Assembly: GCF_913062585.1 (NCBI RefSeq)
Contig: NZ_CAJXWX010000004.1
Coordinates: 1-64,000, forward strand
Length of the DNA: 64,000 nt
Reading direction: 5' to 3'
From: an uncultured Sphingomonas sp.
Lineage (GTDB): Bacteria; Pseudomonadota; Alphaproteobacteria; Sphingomonadales; Sphingomonadaceae
Under the pieces are notes generated by a model. That model was given only the letters and a program-made list of their open reading frames with translations, ran no database searches and was not told where the DNA came from. Shown here one piece after another: positions 25,703 to 34,836 of the stretch. How positions within the stretch are numbered: position 1 is the first letter of the stretch; each line of letters begins with the position of its first letter. The position numbers were made by a program, and so were the translations under genes.

Positions 25703-28693
25703 ATGATGGCTCGCCCAGCTTGTGTGGCAGCATTCGTTTCGCGTCGTGCCCTGTTGGCGGGGGTTTCGCCCCTGATGGCCCTGGCGATGATCTCGCCCGC
25801 CACTGCCCAGACCCAGAGCACGACCGCCCAGCAGGCGGGGGCGCCGCAGGACCAGGCGACCACCCCCAGCGAGGCGAACAACAGTCCCTCGCCCGCCGAC
25901 GATGCCAGCTCCCCCGAGATCATCGTCACCGGCCTGCGCAGCTCGCTCCAGCGCAACCTCGACATCAAGCGGACCGCGACCGGTGTGGTCGATGCGATTT
26001 CCGCCGAAGATATTGGAAAATTTCCCGATTCCAACGTCGCGGCCTCGCTGCAGCGGCTGCCCGGCGTGTCTATCCAGCGCTCAGGCGCGCGTGGCGAGCC
26101 GACCGGCATCACGGTGCGCGGCTTTGGTGGCGACTTCAACACCACGCTGTATGACGGTCGCCGCATCTCGTCCGCGACGGGCGGCCGACAGATCGACTTC
26201 AGCACCGTGGGTTCGGATTTCATAGGACAGCTGAGCGTCCTGAAGACACCCGATGTGACGCTGGCGTCCAGCTCAATCGGCGCCACCGTCGACATCCAGT
26301 TCCCCAAGCCCTTCGACCATCCGGGCTTCCGCGTTGCGACCAGCGCCTCCGGTTCGCTCCAGGATCGCGCGGGCCGTGTCGTTCCGACGCTGGGCGCATT
26401 GGTCAGCGATACCTTCGCCGATGATACGATCGGTATCCTGTCCAGCTTCATCTACACGCGGCGTGATACCGATACCAATCGCGTCTATGTGTCGGGTTGG
26501 CCGGGCGGCAATTTCGCGCCGTGCCAGCTGCAGGGCAGCACGGCCACGGTCTGCAACCCCACGTTCGATCCCACCGCCGACCCCTCCCAGGTCCGCACCA
26601 TTACCGGCTGGTTCCCGCAGCAATATGGCGCCGAGCAGCAGCGGACCAAGGACGAGCGCGTCGATGGTCGCGTCGCGCTGCAATGGCATCCCAGCAACGA
26701 CCTGATGGTCACGCTGGACAACAACTTCTCGCGCCAGACGATTTCGACCGACGTCTATGGCTTCGGCGTGTGGTTCAGCCAGGATGCGCTGCGCAACGTC
26801 AAGCAGGACGCCAATGGCACGGCGGTCAGCTTCACCCAGGCGGGGTCGCCGACCGACTTCACCGCCGCCAATAACAAGCAGATCCTGCAGACCAACCAAA
26901 CCGGCCTGAACGTCAAATGGGACGTGACCGAGAAGCTGACCGTCGAGGCGGACGGGGCCTATTCCAAGAGCTGGCTGAACCCGGGCAATACCATCGGCAG
27001 CAGCAACGGCGATATCGGCTATGGCGGCGCGCTGGGCACGAATCTGGGCTTTAACGTCAACGCCGATAGCAACAAGGCCTTCCCGACGATCAGCAATTTC
27101 GGCCCCGCCGGTAATGGCGCGGCCTGGGCCGATCCGTCGGTGATCGGCTCGCACGTCACGGTGCTTCAGACCCAGAAGAATACCGACGAGTTGAAGCAGT
27201 TCCGCGGCGTCGTCACCTGGAAGGCCGCCGACGACATCACCCTGAAGGCCGGCGGTCAGTATACCGACGATACCTTCAACCTGCTCAACCGCAGCACCTT
27301 CACCAACAATTTCTGGCAGGCCTATGCCGGTTATGGTGGATCCTCGGGGCAGGGGTCGGGTATCTCGCCGCTGCCGTCGAGCCTGTATCAGGGGTCGATC
27401 AGCCTCAACAACTTCATCTCCGGTTTTTCGGGCAACCTGCCGCCCTCGGTCCTGATCTACAGCCCGGCGGCCTATCAGGCCTATCTGAGCAGCCTGGGCA
27501 ATCCATATGCCCAGAACGTTCCCGGCTTCAATTATCCGTCTGCGACCGACACGACCAATGGCCTGCGGGGCTTCCGCGGGCAGTTCAACGAGGCGGTCGA
27601 TCCCGGCAGCATCCTGTCGGTCAACGAAAAGACCCTGTCACTGTTCTTCAGCGGGGCGATGGAAGGCCGGATCGGTAATATGCCGCTGCACGCCGCCTTT
27701 GGCGTACGGACGGAAAATACGCGCCTGTTGTCGATCGGTCAGGGACGTGCACCGATCGGGATCACGACGAGCCAAGCGGATAAGACGCTGCTCTCGATCG
27801 CCTTTACGGGTACCCAGCCGATTTCGAACCGCAGCAGCTATACCTATGTGTTGCCTTCGGTCGACCTGCGGCTGGAGGTGACCGACAAGCTTCAGCTGCG
27901 CTTCGATGCGTCGCGCACCCTGACCCGGCCGGGCCTGAATCTCCTCAATCCCGTCGTCAGCATCGGCAACGGCCAGCGCGTCGGTGCGCTGTCGGGCAGC
28001 GGCGGCAATCCGAACCTCAAGCCCTATCTCGCCAGCAATTTCGACGTGGCGGCCGAGTGGTATTACCAGCGCAACTCGTACCTGGCGGTCGACCTGTTCC
28101 TGAAGAATGTCAGCAACTTCATCGTTGGCGGCGTGACCAACCAGACGATCAACGGCGTGATCGACCCGACCACCGGCCGTCCCGCGGTGTTCGCGGTCAC
28201 CGCGCAGGTCAACGGCCCCGACGCGACGGTGCGCGGTATCGAACTTGCCTGGCAGCAGGTGTTCGGCGACAGCGGCTTCGGTTTCCAGGCGAATGCCACC
28301 TTCGTCGATACCAACAAGCCCTATAACCCGAAGATCGTCGGGCAGAGCGGCTTTGCGGTGACGGGTCTGGCGAACTCGGCCAATTTTGTCGGCTTCTATG
28401 ACAAGAACGGCTTTCAGTTCCGGACCGCGCTCAACTGGCGCGACGAATATCTGTCGGGCTTTGGCCAGAACCAGAATACCGGCTCTTACGGCGCCGAACC
28501 GACCTTCGTGAACCAGAGCTTCCAGGTCGACCTGACCAGCAGCTATGACGTCACGAAGAACTTCTCGATCTTCGCCGAGGCGTTGAACATCAACAAGAAC
28601 AAGCAGAGCACGCATGGCCGGTTCAAGAACCAGCTGCTCGACGTGTTCGATTATGGGCGCCGCTTCACCCTCGGCGCGCGCTATCGCTTCTGA
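25703..28693 (+). CDS. TonB-dependent receptor, xylan/oligosaccharide locus
   Basis: A 996-residue outer-membrane receptor with a signal peptide (about 1-36, ending ISPATAQ) and a TonB-box-like EIIVTGLR. The plug domain contains SLQRLPGVSIQRSGARGEPTGITVRG, and the large barrel ends YGRRFTLGARYRF. The plug carries the IKR...GVVDAISAEDIGKFPDSN block of the Xanthomonas-Caulobacter receptor subfamily, whose members import plant glycans. GAAGGAGAGG precedes the ATG at 25703. Context (GH115, GH10, GH43, xylAB) points to glucurono-arabinoxylan oligomers. No STN domain is present, in contrast to the receptor at 17547. Confidence 0.94.
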   Translation: MMARPACVAAFVSRRALLAGVSPLMALAMISPATAQTQSTTAQQAGAPQDQATTPSEANNSPSPADDASSPEIIVTGLRSSLQRNLDIKRTATGVVDAISAEDIGKFPDSNVAASLQRLPGVSIQRSGARGEPTGITVRGFGGDFNTTLYDGRRISSATGGRQIDFSTVGSDFIGQLSVLKTPDVTLASSSIGATVDIQFPKPFDHPGFRVATSASGSLQDRAGRVVPTLGALVSDTFADDTIGILSSFIYTRRDTDTNRVYVSGWPGGNFAPCQLQGSTATVCNPTFDPTADPSQVRTITGWFPQQYGAEQQRTKDERVDGRVALQWHPSNDLMVTLDNNFSRQTISTDVYGFGVWFSQDALRNVKQDANGTAVSFTQAGSPTDFTAANNKQILQTNQTGLNVKWDVTEKLTVEADGAYSKSWLNPGNTIGSSNGDIGYGGALGTNLGFNVNADSNKAFPTISNFGPAGNGAAWADPSVIGSHVTVLQTQKNTDELKQFRGVVTWKAADDITLKAGGQYTDDTFNLLNRSTFTNNFWQAYAGYGGSSGQGSGISPLPSSLYQGSISLNNFISGFSGNLPPSVLIYSPAAYQAYLSSLGNPYAQNVPGFNYPSATDTTNGLRGFRGQFNEAVDPGSILSVNEKTLSLFFSGAMEGRIGNMPLHAAFGVRTENTRLLSIGQGRAPIGITTSQADKTLLSIAFTGTQPISNRSSYTYVLPSVDLRLEVTDKLQLRFDASRTLTRPGLNLLNPVVSIGNGQRVGALSGSGGNPNLKPYLASNFDVAAEWYYQRNSYLAVDLFLKNVSNFIVGGVTNQTINGVIDPTTGRPAVFAVTAQVNGPDATVRGIELAWQQVFGDSGFGFQANATFVDTNKPYNPKIVGQSGFAVTGLANSANFVGFYDKNGFQFRTALNWRDEYLSGFGQNQNTGSYGAEPTFVNQSFQVDLTSSYDVTKNFSIFAEALNINKNKQSTHGRFKNQLLDVFDYGRRFTLGARYRF

Positions 28694-28763
28694 CGGTGGC
28701 ATGGGGCGGGGATGTCCGGCTTCGGCTTGACATCCCCGTCGCTTATCGGACCTTCTCGATCCC

Positions 28764-30308
28764 ATGGTTCAGCCCGTTCAGCATATCGTGATCGTCGGCG
28801 GTGGCACGGCCGGTTGGCTGACCGCCGGCGTGATCGCTGCCCGGCATCAGGGGCGGCGGCCGCACGGCTTCACCGTGACCCTGGTCGAATCCCCCAACGT
28901 GCCGATCATCGGGGTGGGCGAGGGGACGTGGCCGACGCTGCGTACCACACTGCGCAAGATGGGTGTGTCGGAAACCGTCTTTTTCCGGGAATGCGACGCC
29001 TCGTTCAAACAGGGGGCGCGGTTCAACCGGTGGACGACGGGCGCCGACGACGACGGCTATTATCATCCGCTGATGCTGCCGCAGAACTTCGGGCAGGTGA
29101 ACCTGGCGCCGCACTGGTTGACGGGCGAAGGGGAGATCAGCTTTTGCGACGCGGTGACGCCACAGGGGCGGATTTGTGATGCGGGGCTGGCGCCCAAGAC
29201 GATCGCGACGCCGGAATATGAGGCGATCGCCAATTACGCCTATCATCTGGACGCGGGGAAATTCGCCGATTTCCTGCGCCGCCATTGCTGCGAGCAACTG
29301 GGCGTGCGCCATGTCCTTGCCGATGTCGAAGAGGTGTTGCTGGCCGAGAATGGCGATATTCGCGCGGTGCGCACGGCCCAGGCGGGCGAAGTGACGGGCG
29401 ACCTGTTCGTCGATTGCACCGGCTTTCGATCGCTTCTGCTGGGCGAGGCGATGGGGGTGCCGTTCAAGCCGCTGAATGACGTGCTGTTCTGCGACACCGC
29501 GCTCGCGATCCAGGTCCCTTACGGCGACCCCGAGGCGCCGATCTCCTCCCATACCATCTCGACCGCGCAGTCTTCGGGATGGATATGGGACATCGGCCTG
29601 CCGACGCGGCGCGGCGTCGGCCATGTGTTTTCCAGCAGCCATATCGACCGCGACGCGGCCGAACGGGAACTGCGCGCCTATCTGGGCGAGGCAGGGCGTG
29701 ACCTGAGCGTGCGCGAGTTGAAGATCCGCGCCGGGCATCGCGCGCGCTTCTGGGAGCGCAATTGCGTCGGCGTCGGGCTGGCGGCCGGGTTTCTCGAACC
29801 GCTGGAGGCCTCGGCGATCGTGCTGATCGAGCTGTCAGCCAAGCTGATCGCCGAGCAGATGCCCGCCTGTCGCGAGGTGATGGACACCGTTGCCAAGCGG
29901 TTCAACGCGACGACGCTGTACCGCTGGGGGCGGATCGTCGATTTCCTGAAGCTGCACTATGCGCTGACCCAGCGGACCGACAGCGATTTCTGGCGCGACA
30001 ATTGTCGGCCCGAGTCGATGCCCGACCGCCTGCAGGAGCTGATGGAGCTGTGGCGGTATCAGGCGCCATGGATGCATGACGAGTTCGACCGGGTGGAAGA
30101 GGTCTTCCCCTCGGCCAGTTACCAGTATGTCCTCTACGGCATGGGCCAGCGGACCGAGATCGCGCCCGGCAGCCTGATCGCGGAGACGATCGTCGCGGAG
30201 CGGGCGCGGCGGGAGAATGACGTGCAGACCGGGCGTTTGCTCCAGGGCCTGCCGCGCCACCGCGACCTGATCCGCAAGATCGTCGAGCGCGGGTTGCCGA
30301 CGATTTAG
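28764..30308 (+). CDS. Tryptophan 7-halogenase-like flavoprotein of the receptor cluster
   Basis: A 514-residue protein of the flavin-dependent halogenase family. It has the dinucleotide motif GGGTAGW (residues 12-18), the halogenase WIWDIGLP region (WxWxIP type) and Lys82 in ECDASFKQG, equivalent to the catalytic lysine of PrnA. It starts 71 bases after the TonB receptor and is probably co-transcribed. No biosynthetic cluster is nearby. Such proteins are recurrent neighbours of glycan-uptake TonB receptors, where their true substrate is not established; a role in receptor or glycan modification is inferred. Confidence 0.88.
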   Translation: MVQPVQHIVIVGGGTAGWLTAGVIAARHQGRRPHGFTVTLVESPNVPIIGVGEGTWPTLRTTLRKMGVSETVFFRECDASFKQGARFNRWTTGADDDGYYHPLMLPQNFGQVNLAPHWLTGEGEISFCDAVTPQGRICDAGLAPKTIATPEYEAIANYAYHLDAGKFADFLRRHCCEQLGVRHVLADVEEVLLAENGDIRAVRTAQAGEVTGDLFVDCTGFRSLLLGEAMGVPFKPLNDVLFCDTALAIQVPYGDPEAPISSHTISTAQSSGWIWDIGLPTRRGVGHVFSSSHIDRDAAERELRAYLGEAGRDLSVRELKIRAGHRARFWERNCVGVGLAAGFLEPLEASAIVLIELSAKLIAEQMPACREVMDTVAKRFNATTLYRWGRIVDFLKLHYALTQRTDSDFWRDNCRPESMPDRLQELMELWRYQAPWMHDEFDRVEEVFPSASYQYVLYGMGQRTEIAPGSLIAETIVAERARRENDVQTGRLLQGLPRHRDLIRKIVERGLPTI

Positions 30309-30316
30309 CGGGTTGC

Positions 30317-30407
30317 GTGGCCTTCGACTTCGCTCAGGCTGAACGGATGGCTGGATGTGTGGCCTTCAACCCCCGCTCCGTTCAGCCTGAGCGAAGTCGA
30401 AGGCCAC
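30317..30407. repeat. Sphingomonad-type inverted repeat, copy 1
   Basis: The left arm begins GTGGCCTTCGACTTCGCTCA (30317-30346) and the right arm is its reverse complement (30378-30407), with a ~30-base spacer. The same 30-base arms recur at 38291, 42510 and 61285. This copy lies between the convergent halogenase and GH43 genes and could act as a bidirectional terminator. Confidence 0.85.
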
Positions 30408-30418
30408 GGGAAACCGTA

Positions 30419-31957
30419 TCAGCGCCCTGACAGCGTAAACCGATCCACGTCCATCCACCCGCCATTCGCCCCCGGATTGTAGCAGAACAGCGCATATTGC
30501 TGCCCCTGAAACGTGCCGGTCCGCCAGTCGAACGCCAAGGGGAAGTCGCCGCCCAATGTCCGCCAGTCGCGCCCGTCGGGGCTGTAGGCGACGCTCGCCC
30601 GGTCGGTCTTGAAGTCCATCGTGGTCCGCAGGAGCAAGCGATCGCCCGCGACCGGCTGCGCATCGACGCGAACATCCGTCTTTTGCGAAGAAGCCAGATC
30701 CTCGATCACGCGCATGGTCAGCGTCAGTCGCCCGTCGCTGCCCCGGCCGACCGCGATATGGCCGCTATATTTGCCGAACGTGCCGAAGCCACACTGGTCG
30801 CCCGCGACGATATGCGAGGCGTCGATCGCGACCACGCCCTGGCTGAACGGTCCTTGCCCCTTTTGCAGCAGCGTGTTGCGGGCGGTCCAGAGCGCCGGGG
30901 CCGGGGTGGCGCGCAGCCGCAGATAGCCCGGCCGCTGGGTCAGCGACCAATGGTCGGGCAGGGGATTGTGGTTCCACTGCCATTGCAGGCCGAGCTTAGC
31001 TCCAGCGAAATCGTCCGAAGCGGGAAGCAGGCTGACCGGCTGACCCTGGATGGGCTTGGTCGCGGTCGCGGGGACGCGGCCCGGCGCTTGCGGCGTGCCC
31101 CAGACCGGCCAGCCGTCCTGCCAGAAAATGGGGCTGATATTGGTCATCCGGCCGATCGCGCCCGCATCGGTCATGACGAAGCCATAGTCGGTGCCGTCGG
31201 GCAGATCGACGATCGCACCCTGATGGCCGCCGGTCTTGTCGTCGATCTGGTCGCGGGTTTCCCATGGCCCGAACAGGCTCTTGGCGCGCGAGACGGTCAT
31301 GCCCAACCGCCGGGGGATGGCGTTGAAGAGGTAGTAATAGCCGCCGCGCTTGACGAGCTTCGACCCCTCCGCACCCTTGTTGAAATAGACGATGCGCTTG
31401 GCCGTCACGGTGCGCAGGTCGCGGTCCAGGCTGAGCAGCGTGTTGGTGCCATCCGACCCGACCGAGGTCATGATATAGGCGCTGCCATCGGTGTCGAAGA
31501 ACAGGCCGGGGTCGAAGGCGGCCTCGCTGATCCGGTTCATCGCCCAGGGGCCGCGAATATCGCGTGAACGATAGATGCGCGTCTTCTCGCCCACCGGCGT
31601 CACCGCGATGTAGAAGACCCCGTCGCGATAGCGCAGGCTGGGCGCAAAAATGCCCTTCCGATACGCGCCGCCATTCTTCAGGTCATATTCGGGCAGGCCG
31701 TTGAGATGGTCGATGACATGGCCGACGAAACGCCAGTTCACGAGGTCGCGCGACGTCATGATGGTCAGGCCCGGCACGTTCGCGAAGGTCGTGGTGATGA
31801 AATAGAAATCGCGCCCGACCCGAATGATGTCGGGATCGGGATAATCGGCATAAAGTGGCGGATTGGCATAGCTGCCGTCCCCCCGATCCGACTGCCACGC
31901 CTGGGCTCCGGCAAGGGCGGGCACGGCGGCGAGCAAGGCGAGCGGAAGCCACTTCAT
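30419..31957 (-). CDS. Glycoside hydrolase family 43, exported (xylosidase/arabinofuranosidase type)
   Basis: A 512-residue exported enzyme. A signal peptide (about 1-19, ending AGAQA) precedes a five-bladed GH43 propeller (residues about 28-300) with the first catalytic Asp in YADYPDPDII, the pKa-modulating Asp in FDPGLFFDTDG and EGSKLVKRGGYYYLF carrying the acid Glu. A C-terminal beta-sandwich of about 190 residues follows (FAGAKLGLQWQWNHNP...). It is the last gene of the GH27-GH10-GH43-GH43 operon and overlaps the preceding GH43 by four bases. It is expected to release xylose or arabinose; the two cannot be separated by sequence. Confidence 0.92.
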   Translation of the reverse strand: MKWLPLALLAAVPALAGAQAWQSDRGDGSYANPPLYADYPDPDIIRVGRDFYFITTTFANVPGLTIMTSRDLVNWRFVGHVIDHLNGLPEYDLKNGGAYRKGIFAPSLRYRDGVFYIAVTPVGEKTRIYRSRDIRGPWAMNRISEAAFDPGLFFDTDGSAYIMTSVGSDGTNTLLSLDRDLRTVTAKRIVYFNKGAEGSKLVKRGGYYYLFNAIPRRLGMTVSRAKSLFGPWETRDQIDDKTGGHQGAIVDLPDGTDYGFVMTDAGAIGRMTNISPIFWQDGWPVWGTPQAPGRVPATATKPIQGQPVSLLPASDDFAGAKLGLQWQWNHNPLPDHWSLTQRPGYLRLRATPAPALWTARNTLLQKGQGPFSQGVVAIDASHIVAGDQCGFGTFGKYSGHIAVGRGSDGRLTLTMRVIEDLASSQKTDVRVDAQPVAGDRLLLRTTMDFKTDRASVAYSPDGRDWRTLGGDFPLAFDWRTGTFQGQQYALFCYNPGANGGWMDVDRFTLSGR

Positions 31958-33621
31958 TGCGGCGTGTACGCATAAGGGCCGATGACCGTCCCGACAAAGC
32001 CGCCCGCCCTGGCGGTGCTCAGGAACCGGACGTCGAGGTCATTCTTCAACGCCATGGTCCTGCCGCCAACATTATAGTCGAAGGCCATGGTGCCGCCCTT
32101 CGCGTGAAGTGACAGCGTGACCGGCCCCTTGTCATCCAGCGGTGCCGAGGCGACGAGCGTCTCCGGTGCCGCCTCGTCGCGCGTGTTCTTGCCCTGGCGG
32201 GTGTAGAGCGCGATCCGCGGCTGGCCGTCGATGCGGGTCACGCCGAAGAACAGATAGGCATAATCGTTCTGCATCGCGACCAGCCCGGCGCGTGCGCCGT
32301 CCCTGGCGGGCGAGAAGTCGACAATGGTCGAGACGTCCGCGACGGCATGTTGCTGCCGCCGTCCGACAAAGCCCGGAACACCCTGCCGATCGCCCAGCGC
32401 CGCGCCGACGTTCAGGCGCAGCGTCCCGTTGGCGACTGTGTAGAAGGGGGCCTTCGGCGGGCGCACGCCGATCCACTGCATGGCAAGCCGGTCGCCGTCG
32501 AACTCGTCAGTATAGCCGAAATCGCCGCTGGTGGGCAGCTTGGGCGGCGGGCTGGCGGGCTGGCGTGGTTTGGTGACGGTCCAGGGCACGGTCTTGCCGC
32601 GATCGAGGATGATCGGCCAGCCATCCTTCCACGTCACCGGCAACAGGAAGGTCTCGCGCCCGATATTATAATAATCCTCCGCATAGGGCCGCGTCGCCAG
32701 GAAGGTGGCCCACCAGTCGCCATTTTGCGTCTGGACCAGCTCGGCATGGCCCGCCGCGCTGATCGGATGCGGGCGCTTCGGATCGAGATCGCGCTGCGTC
32801 AGGATCGGGTTGTTCGCATAGGGCACATAGGGGCCGCGCAGTTCCTTCGACCGCAGCACGACCTGCGAGTGATTGACGCTCGTCCCGCCCTCGGCGGCGG
32901 TCAGATAATAATAGCCGTCCTTCTTGAAGATATGCGGCCCCTCGATCCAGACGGGCTTCTTGGACAGGTCGACGCCGCCATTGACCAGTTGGGTACTCTC
33001 GCCGACCATCTTGCCCGCGCGCCAGTCATATTCCTGGATCCAGATGGCGCGGTGGCCGTCATAGCGGGGCGGCTCGGCGGGGGCGCGGTTGTTGACGATA
33101 TAGGCGCGGTCGCCCTCCCAATAGAGGGACGGGTCGATCCCCTCGAAGGGCAGCCAGATCGGGTCGGACCAGGGGCCGGCCGGGTCCTTGGCGGTGATGA
33201 CGAAATTGCCCCGGCACTGGACGCAGGTGTTGACGATGTAGAAAATGCCGCCGTGATAGCTGATGTCGGGCGCGAACACCGCCTCCGACACCGCGCGGCC
33301 CGTCATGTCGAGCTGGCCCGGCCGGTCGATCGCATTGCCGATCTGGGTCCAGTGGACGAGGTCGGTCGAATGGAAGATCGGCAGGCCGGGGAAATGCGCG
33401 AAGGACGAGTTGACGAGATAATAGTCCTTGCGGACCCGCGTCACCGACGGATCGGGATAATAGCCCGAAATGATAGGGTTCAGATATTCGCCCGCCTTCG
33501 GCTTTACCTGCTCGATCGAGTGGCCCTGATAGGTGAACCGCTCGAAAATCGCGGTCTGCGCGGACCCCGCGCTTGCCAGGCCGAGCGAAAGGGCGAGCGC
33601 GGCGAGCGTGGCGCGGATCAT
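31954..33621 (-). CDS. Glycoside hydrolase family 43, exported (beta-xylosidase/arabinofuranosidase type)
   Basis: A 555-residue exported enzyme with a signal peptide (about 1-21, ending AGSAQ). The GH43 propeller shows GYYPDPSVTRV (base Asp), FEGIDPSLYWEGDRAYIV (modulating Asp) and WIEGPHIFKKDGYYYL (acid Glu). A C-terminal beta-sandwich similar to that of GH43_12-type beta-xylosidases starts near residue 375. It overlaps GH10 upstream and the second GH43 downstream by ATGA each. Two tandem GH43 enzymes of different sequence suggest division of labour between xylose and arabinose side chains. Confidence 0.93.
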   Translation of the reverse strand: MIRATLAALALSLGLASAGSAQTAIFERFTYQGHSIEQVKPKAGEYLNPIISGYYPDPSVTRVRKDYYLVNSSFAHFPGLPIFHSTDLVHWTQIGNAIDRPGQLDMTGRAVSEAVFAPDISYHGGIFYIVNTCVQCRGNFVITAKDPAGPWSDPIWLPFEGIDPSLYWEGDRAYIVNNRAPAEPPRYDGHRAIWIQEYDWRAGKMVGESTQLVNGGVDLSKKPVWIEGPHIFKKDGYYYLTAAEGGTSVNHSQVVLRSKELRGPYVPYANNPILTQRDLDPKRPHPISAAGHAELVQTQNGDWWATFLATRPYAEDYYNIGRETFLLPVTWKDGWPIILDRGKTVPWTVTKPRQPASPPPKLPTSGDFGYTDEFDGDRLAMQWIGVRPPKAPFYTVANGTLRLNVGAALGDRQGVPGFVGRRQQHAVADVSTIVDFSPARDGARAGLVAMQNDYAYLFFGVTRIDGQPRIALYTRQGKNTRDEAAPETLVASAPLDDKGPVTLSLHAKGGTMAFDYNVGGRTMALKNDLDVRFLSTARAGGFVGTVIGPYAYTPQ

Positions 33622-34757
33622 GCGATACCCTTTCGGACGGGCGCGGCGCGAAGCGCATCGGCGATGGCGGCGCGCATCGGCTTGGGGCGAAGCGCCTCGT
33701 CATAGGGCAGGGGACGCTGGGGCAGGCCATCGGCGCGCGGTGCGAAACCGTTGAGCCAGCTATGCTTGTCCCACAGCCCCCAGCACAGCAACTGGTCGAG
33801 TTGCGGATAGGACAGCATCATGTCGAGATAGCTTTTGGCGACCGCCGCCACCTGGGCATCGCGCTGGGCGATGTCCCTGGGCATTTCGCGGTCGTTGATG
33901 TCGAACTCGGTGATCAGCAGGCGATAACCCATGGCGGTGACGTCATCGAGGAAGCGCTTCCACGCCGCATGCTGGACCCCGGAATGGCTGCCGTCATTGC
34001 CGAGATGGCTCTGGATGCCGAGCGCGTCGACAGGCACATTCTCCTTGCGGAACCGCTCCAGCAGGCGGAGCACGCCTGCGCGGTGGGTTTCGTTGCCCAC
34101 CTCCCAGGACATATAATCATTATAGACTCGCTGGGCGTGCGGCGCATGTTCGCGCGCCGTCTCATAGGCGATCTTGAACACGTCGAAGCCGAGCGCCTGA
34201 TCGAACACCGTGCCCCGGACCTGGCCGGTCTTGGGGTCGATCGTTTCGTTGACCACGTCCCAGCTATAGATCCGGTCGCCGAAATGCCCGGTCACGGCCG
34301 TGATATAGCTGCGCAGCCATTTTTCGGCGCCGGTCTTCGTCACCATGTCGGCCAGCGCGGGCGAGATATATTTGCCGTAGTTCCACAGCAGCGTATGGCC
34401 GCGCAGCTTCATCGCATTGTCGCGCGCAAACCCCGCGATCCGGTCGGCCGGACCGAAGTTCAGCCGGGCCGGATCATCGCCCAGCACATAGACCTTCATC
34501 TCGTTTTCCGGGACCAGCACGCCGCATTCGCGCGCGACGATCGCGCCGTAACCCGGATCGTTGATCGGCGATCCCCGGCCCGCATTGATGGCGGTGCCGA
34601 ACACTATGCCCTTGGCGGCCGCGAGATCGCGCAGGGAAGCACCATCCTCCGCCGCCCATGCCATGCGAGGGAGCGCTCCCATCGCCAGGCCACCTGCGAT
34701 ACCGGCCAGCTGCTGACGACGGGTCAGCACCGGCCCTTGCCAATTGGGTTTCATCAC
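33618..34757 (-). CDS. GH10 endo-1,4-beta-xylanase, probably Tat-exported
   Basis: A 379-residue retaining endo-xylanase. The acid/base Glu171 is in WDVVNE and the nucleophile Glu284 in ITEFDIN; HTLLWN and GIQSHL are also family blocks. The N-terminus has TRRQQLAGIAGGLAMGALPRMAWA, a twin-arginine-type signal, as in many sphingomonad GH10 enzymes. It cuts the xylan backbone between unsubstituted residues. It overlaps the downstream GH43 by ATGA and lies 79 bases after the frameshifted GH27 gene, probably in the same transcript. Confidence 0.95.
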   Translation of the reverse strand: MMKPNWQGPVLTRRQQLAGIAGGLAMGALPRMAWAAEDGASLRDLAAAKGIVFGTAINAGRGSPINDPGYGAIVARECGVLVPENEMKVYVLGDDPARLNFGPADRIAGFARDNAMKLRGHTLLWNYGKYISPALADMVTKTGAEKWLRSYITAVTGHFGDRIYSWDVVNETIDPKTGQVRGTVFDQALGFDVFKIAYETAREHAPHAQRVYNDYMSWEVGNETHRAGVLRLLERFRKENVPVDALGIQSHLGNDGSHSGVQHAAWKRFLDDVTAMGYRLLITEFDINDREMPRDIAQRDAQVAAVAKSYLDMMLSYPQLDQLLCWGLWDKHSWLNGFAPRADGLPQRPLPYDEALRPKPMRAAIADALRAAPVRKGIA

Positions 34758-34836
34758 CCTCTCCCTTATCCTTTACGCGGACAGTCGCATGGTCGCCGCC
34801 AAACGGCAAGGCCATGAGAGTGCACGCCAAATCTCG

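Noticed and set aside
28764-30308. Tryptophan halogenase as part of a natural-product cluster
   Set aside because: No synthase, NRPS, tailoring or resistance genes are nearby. The neighbours are TonB receptor, SapC, cupin and glycoside hydrolases.
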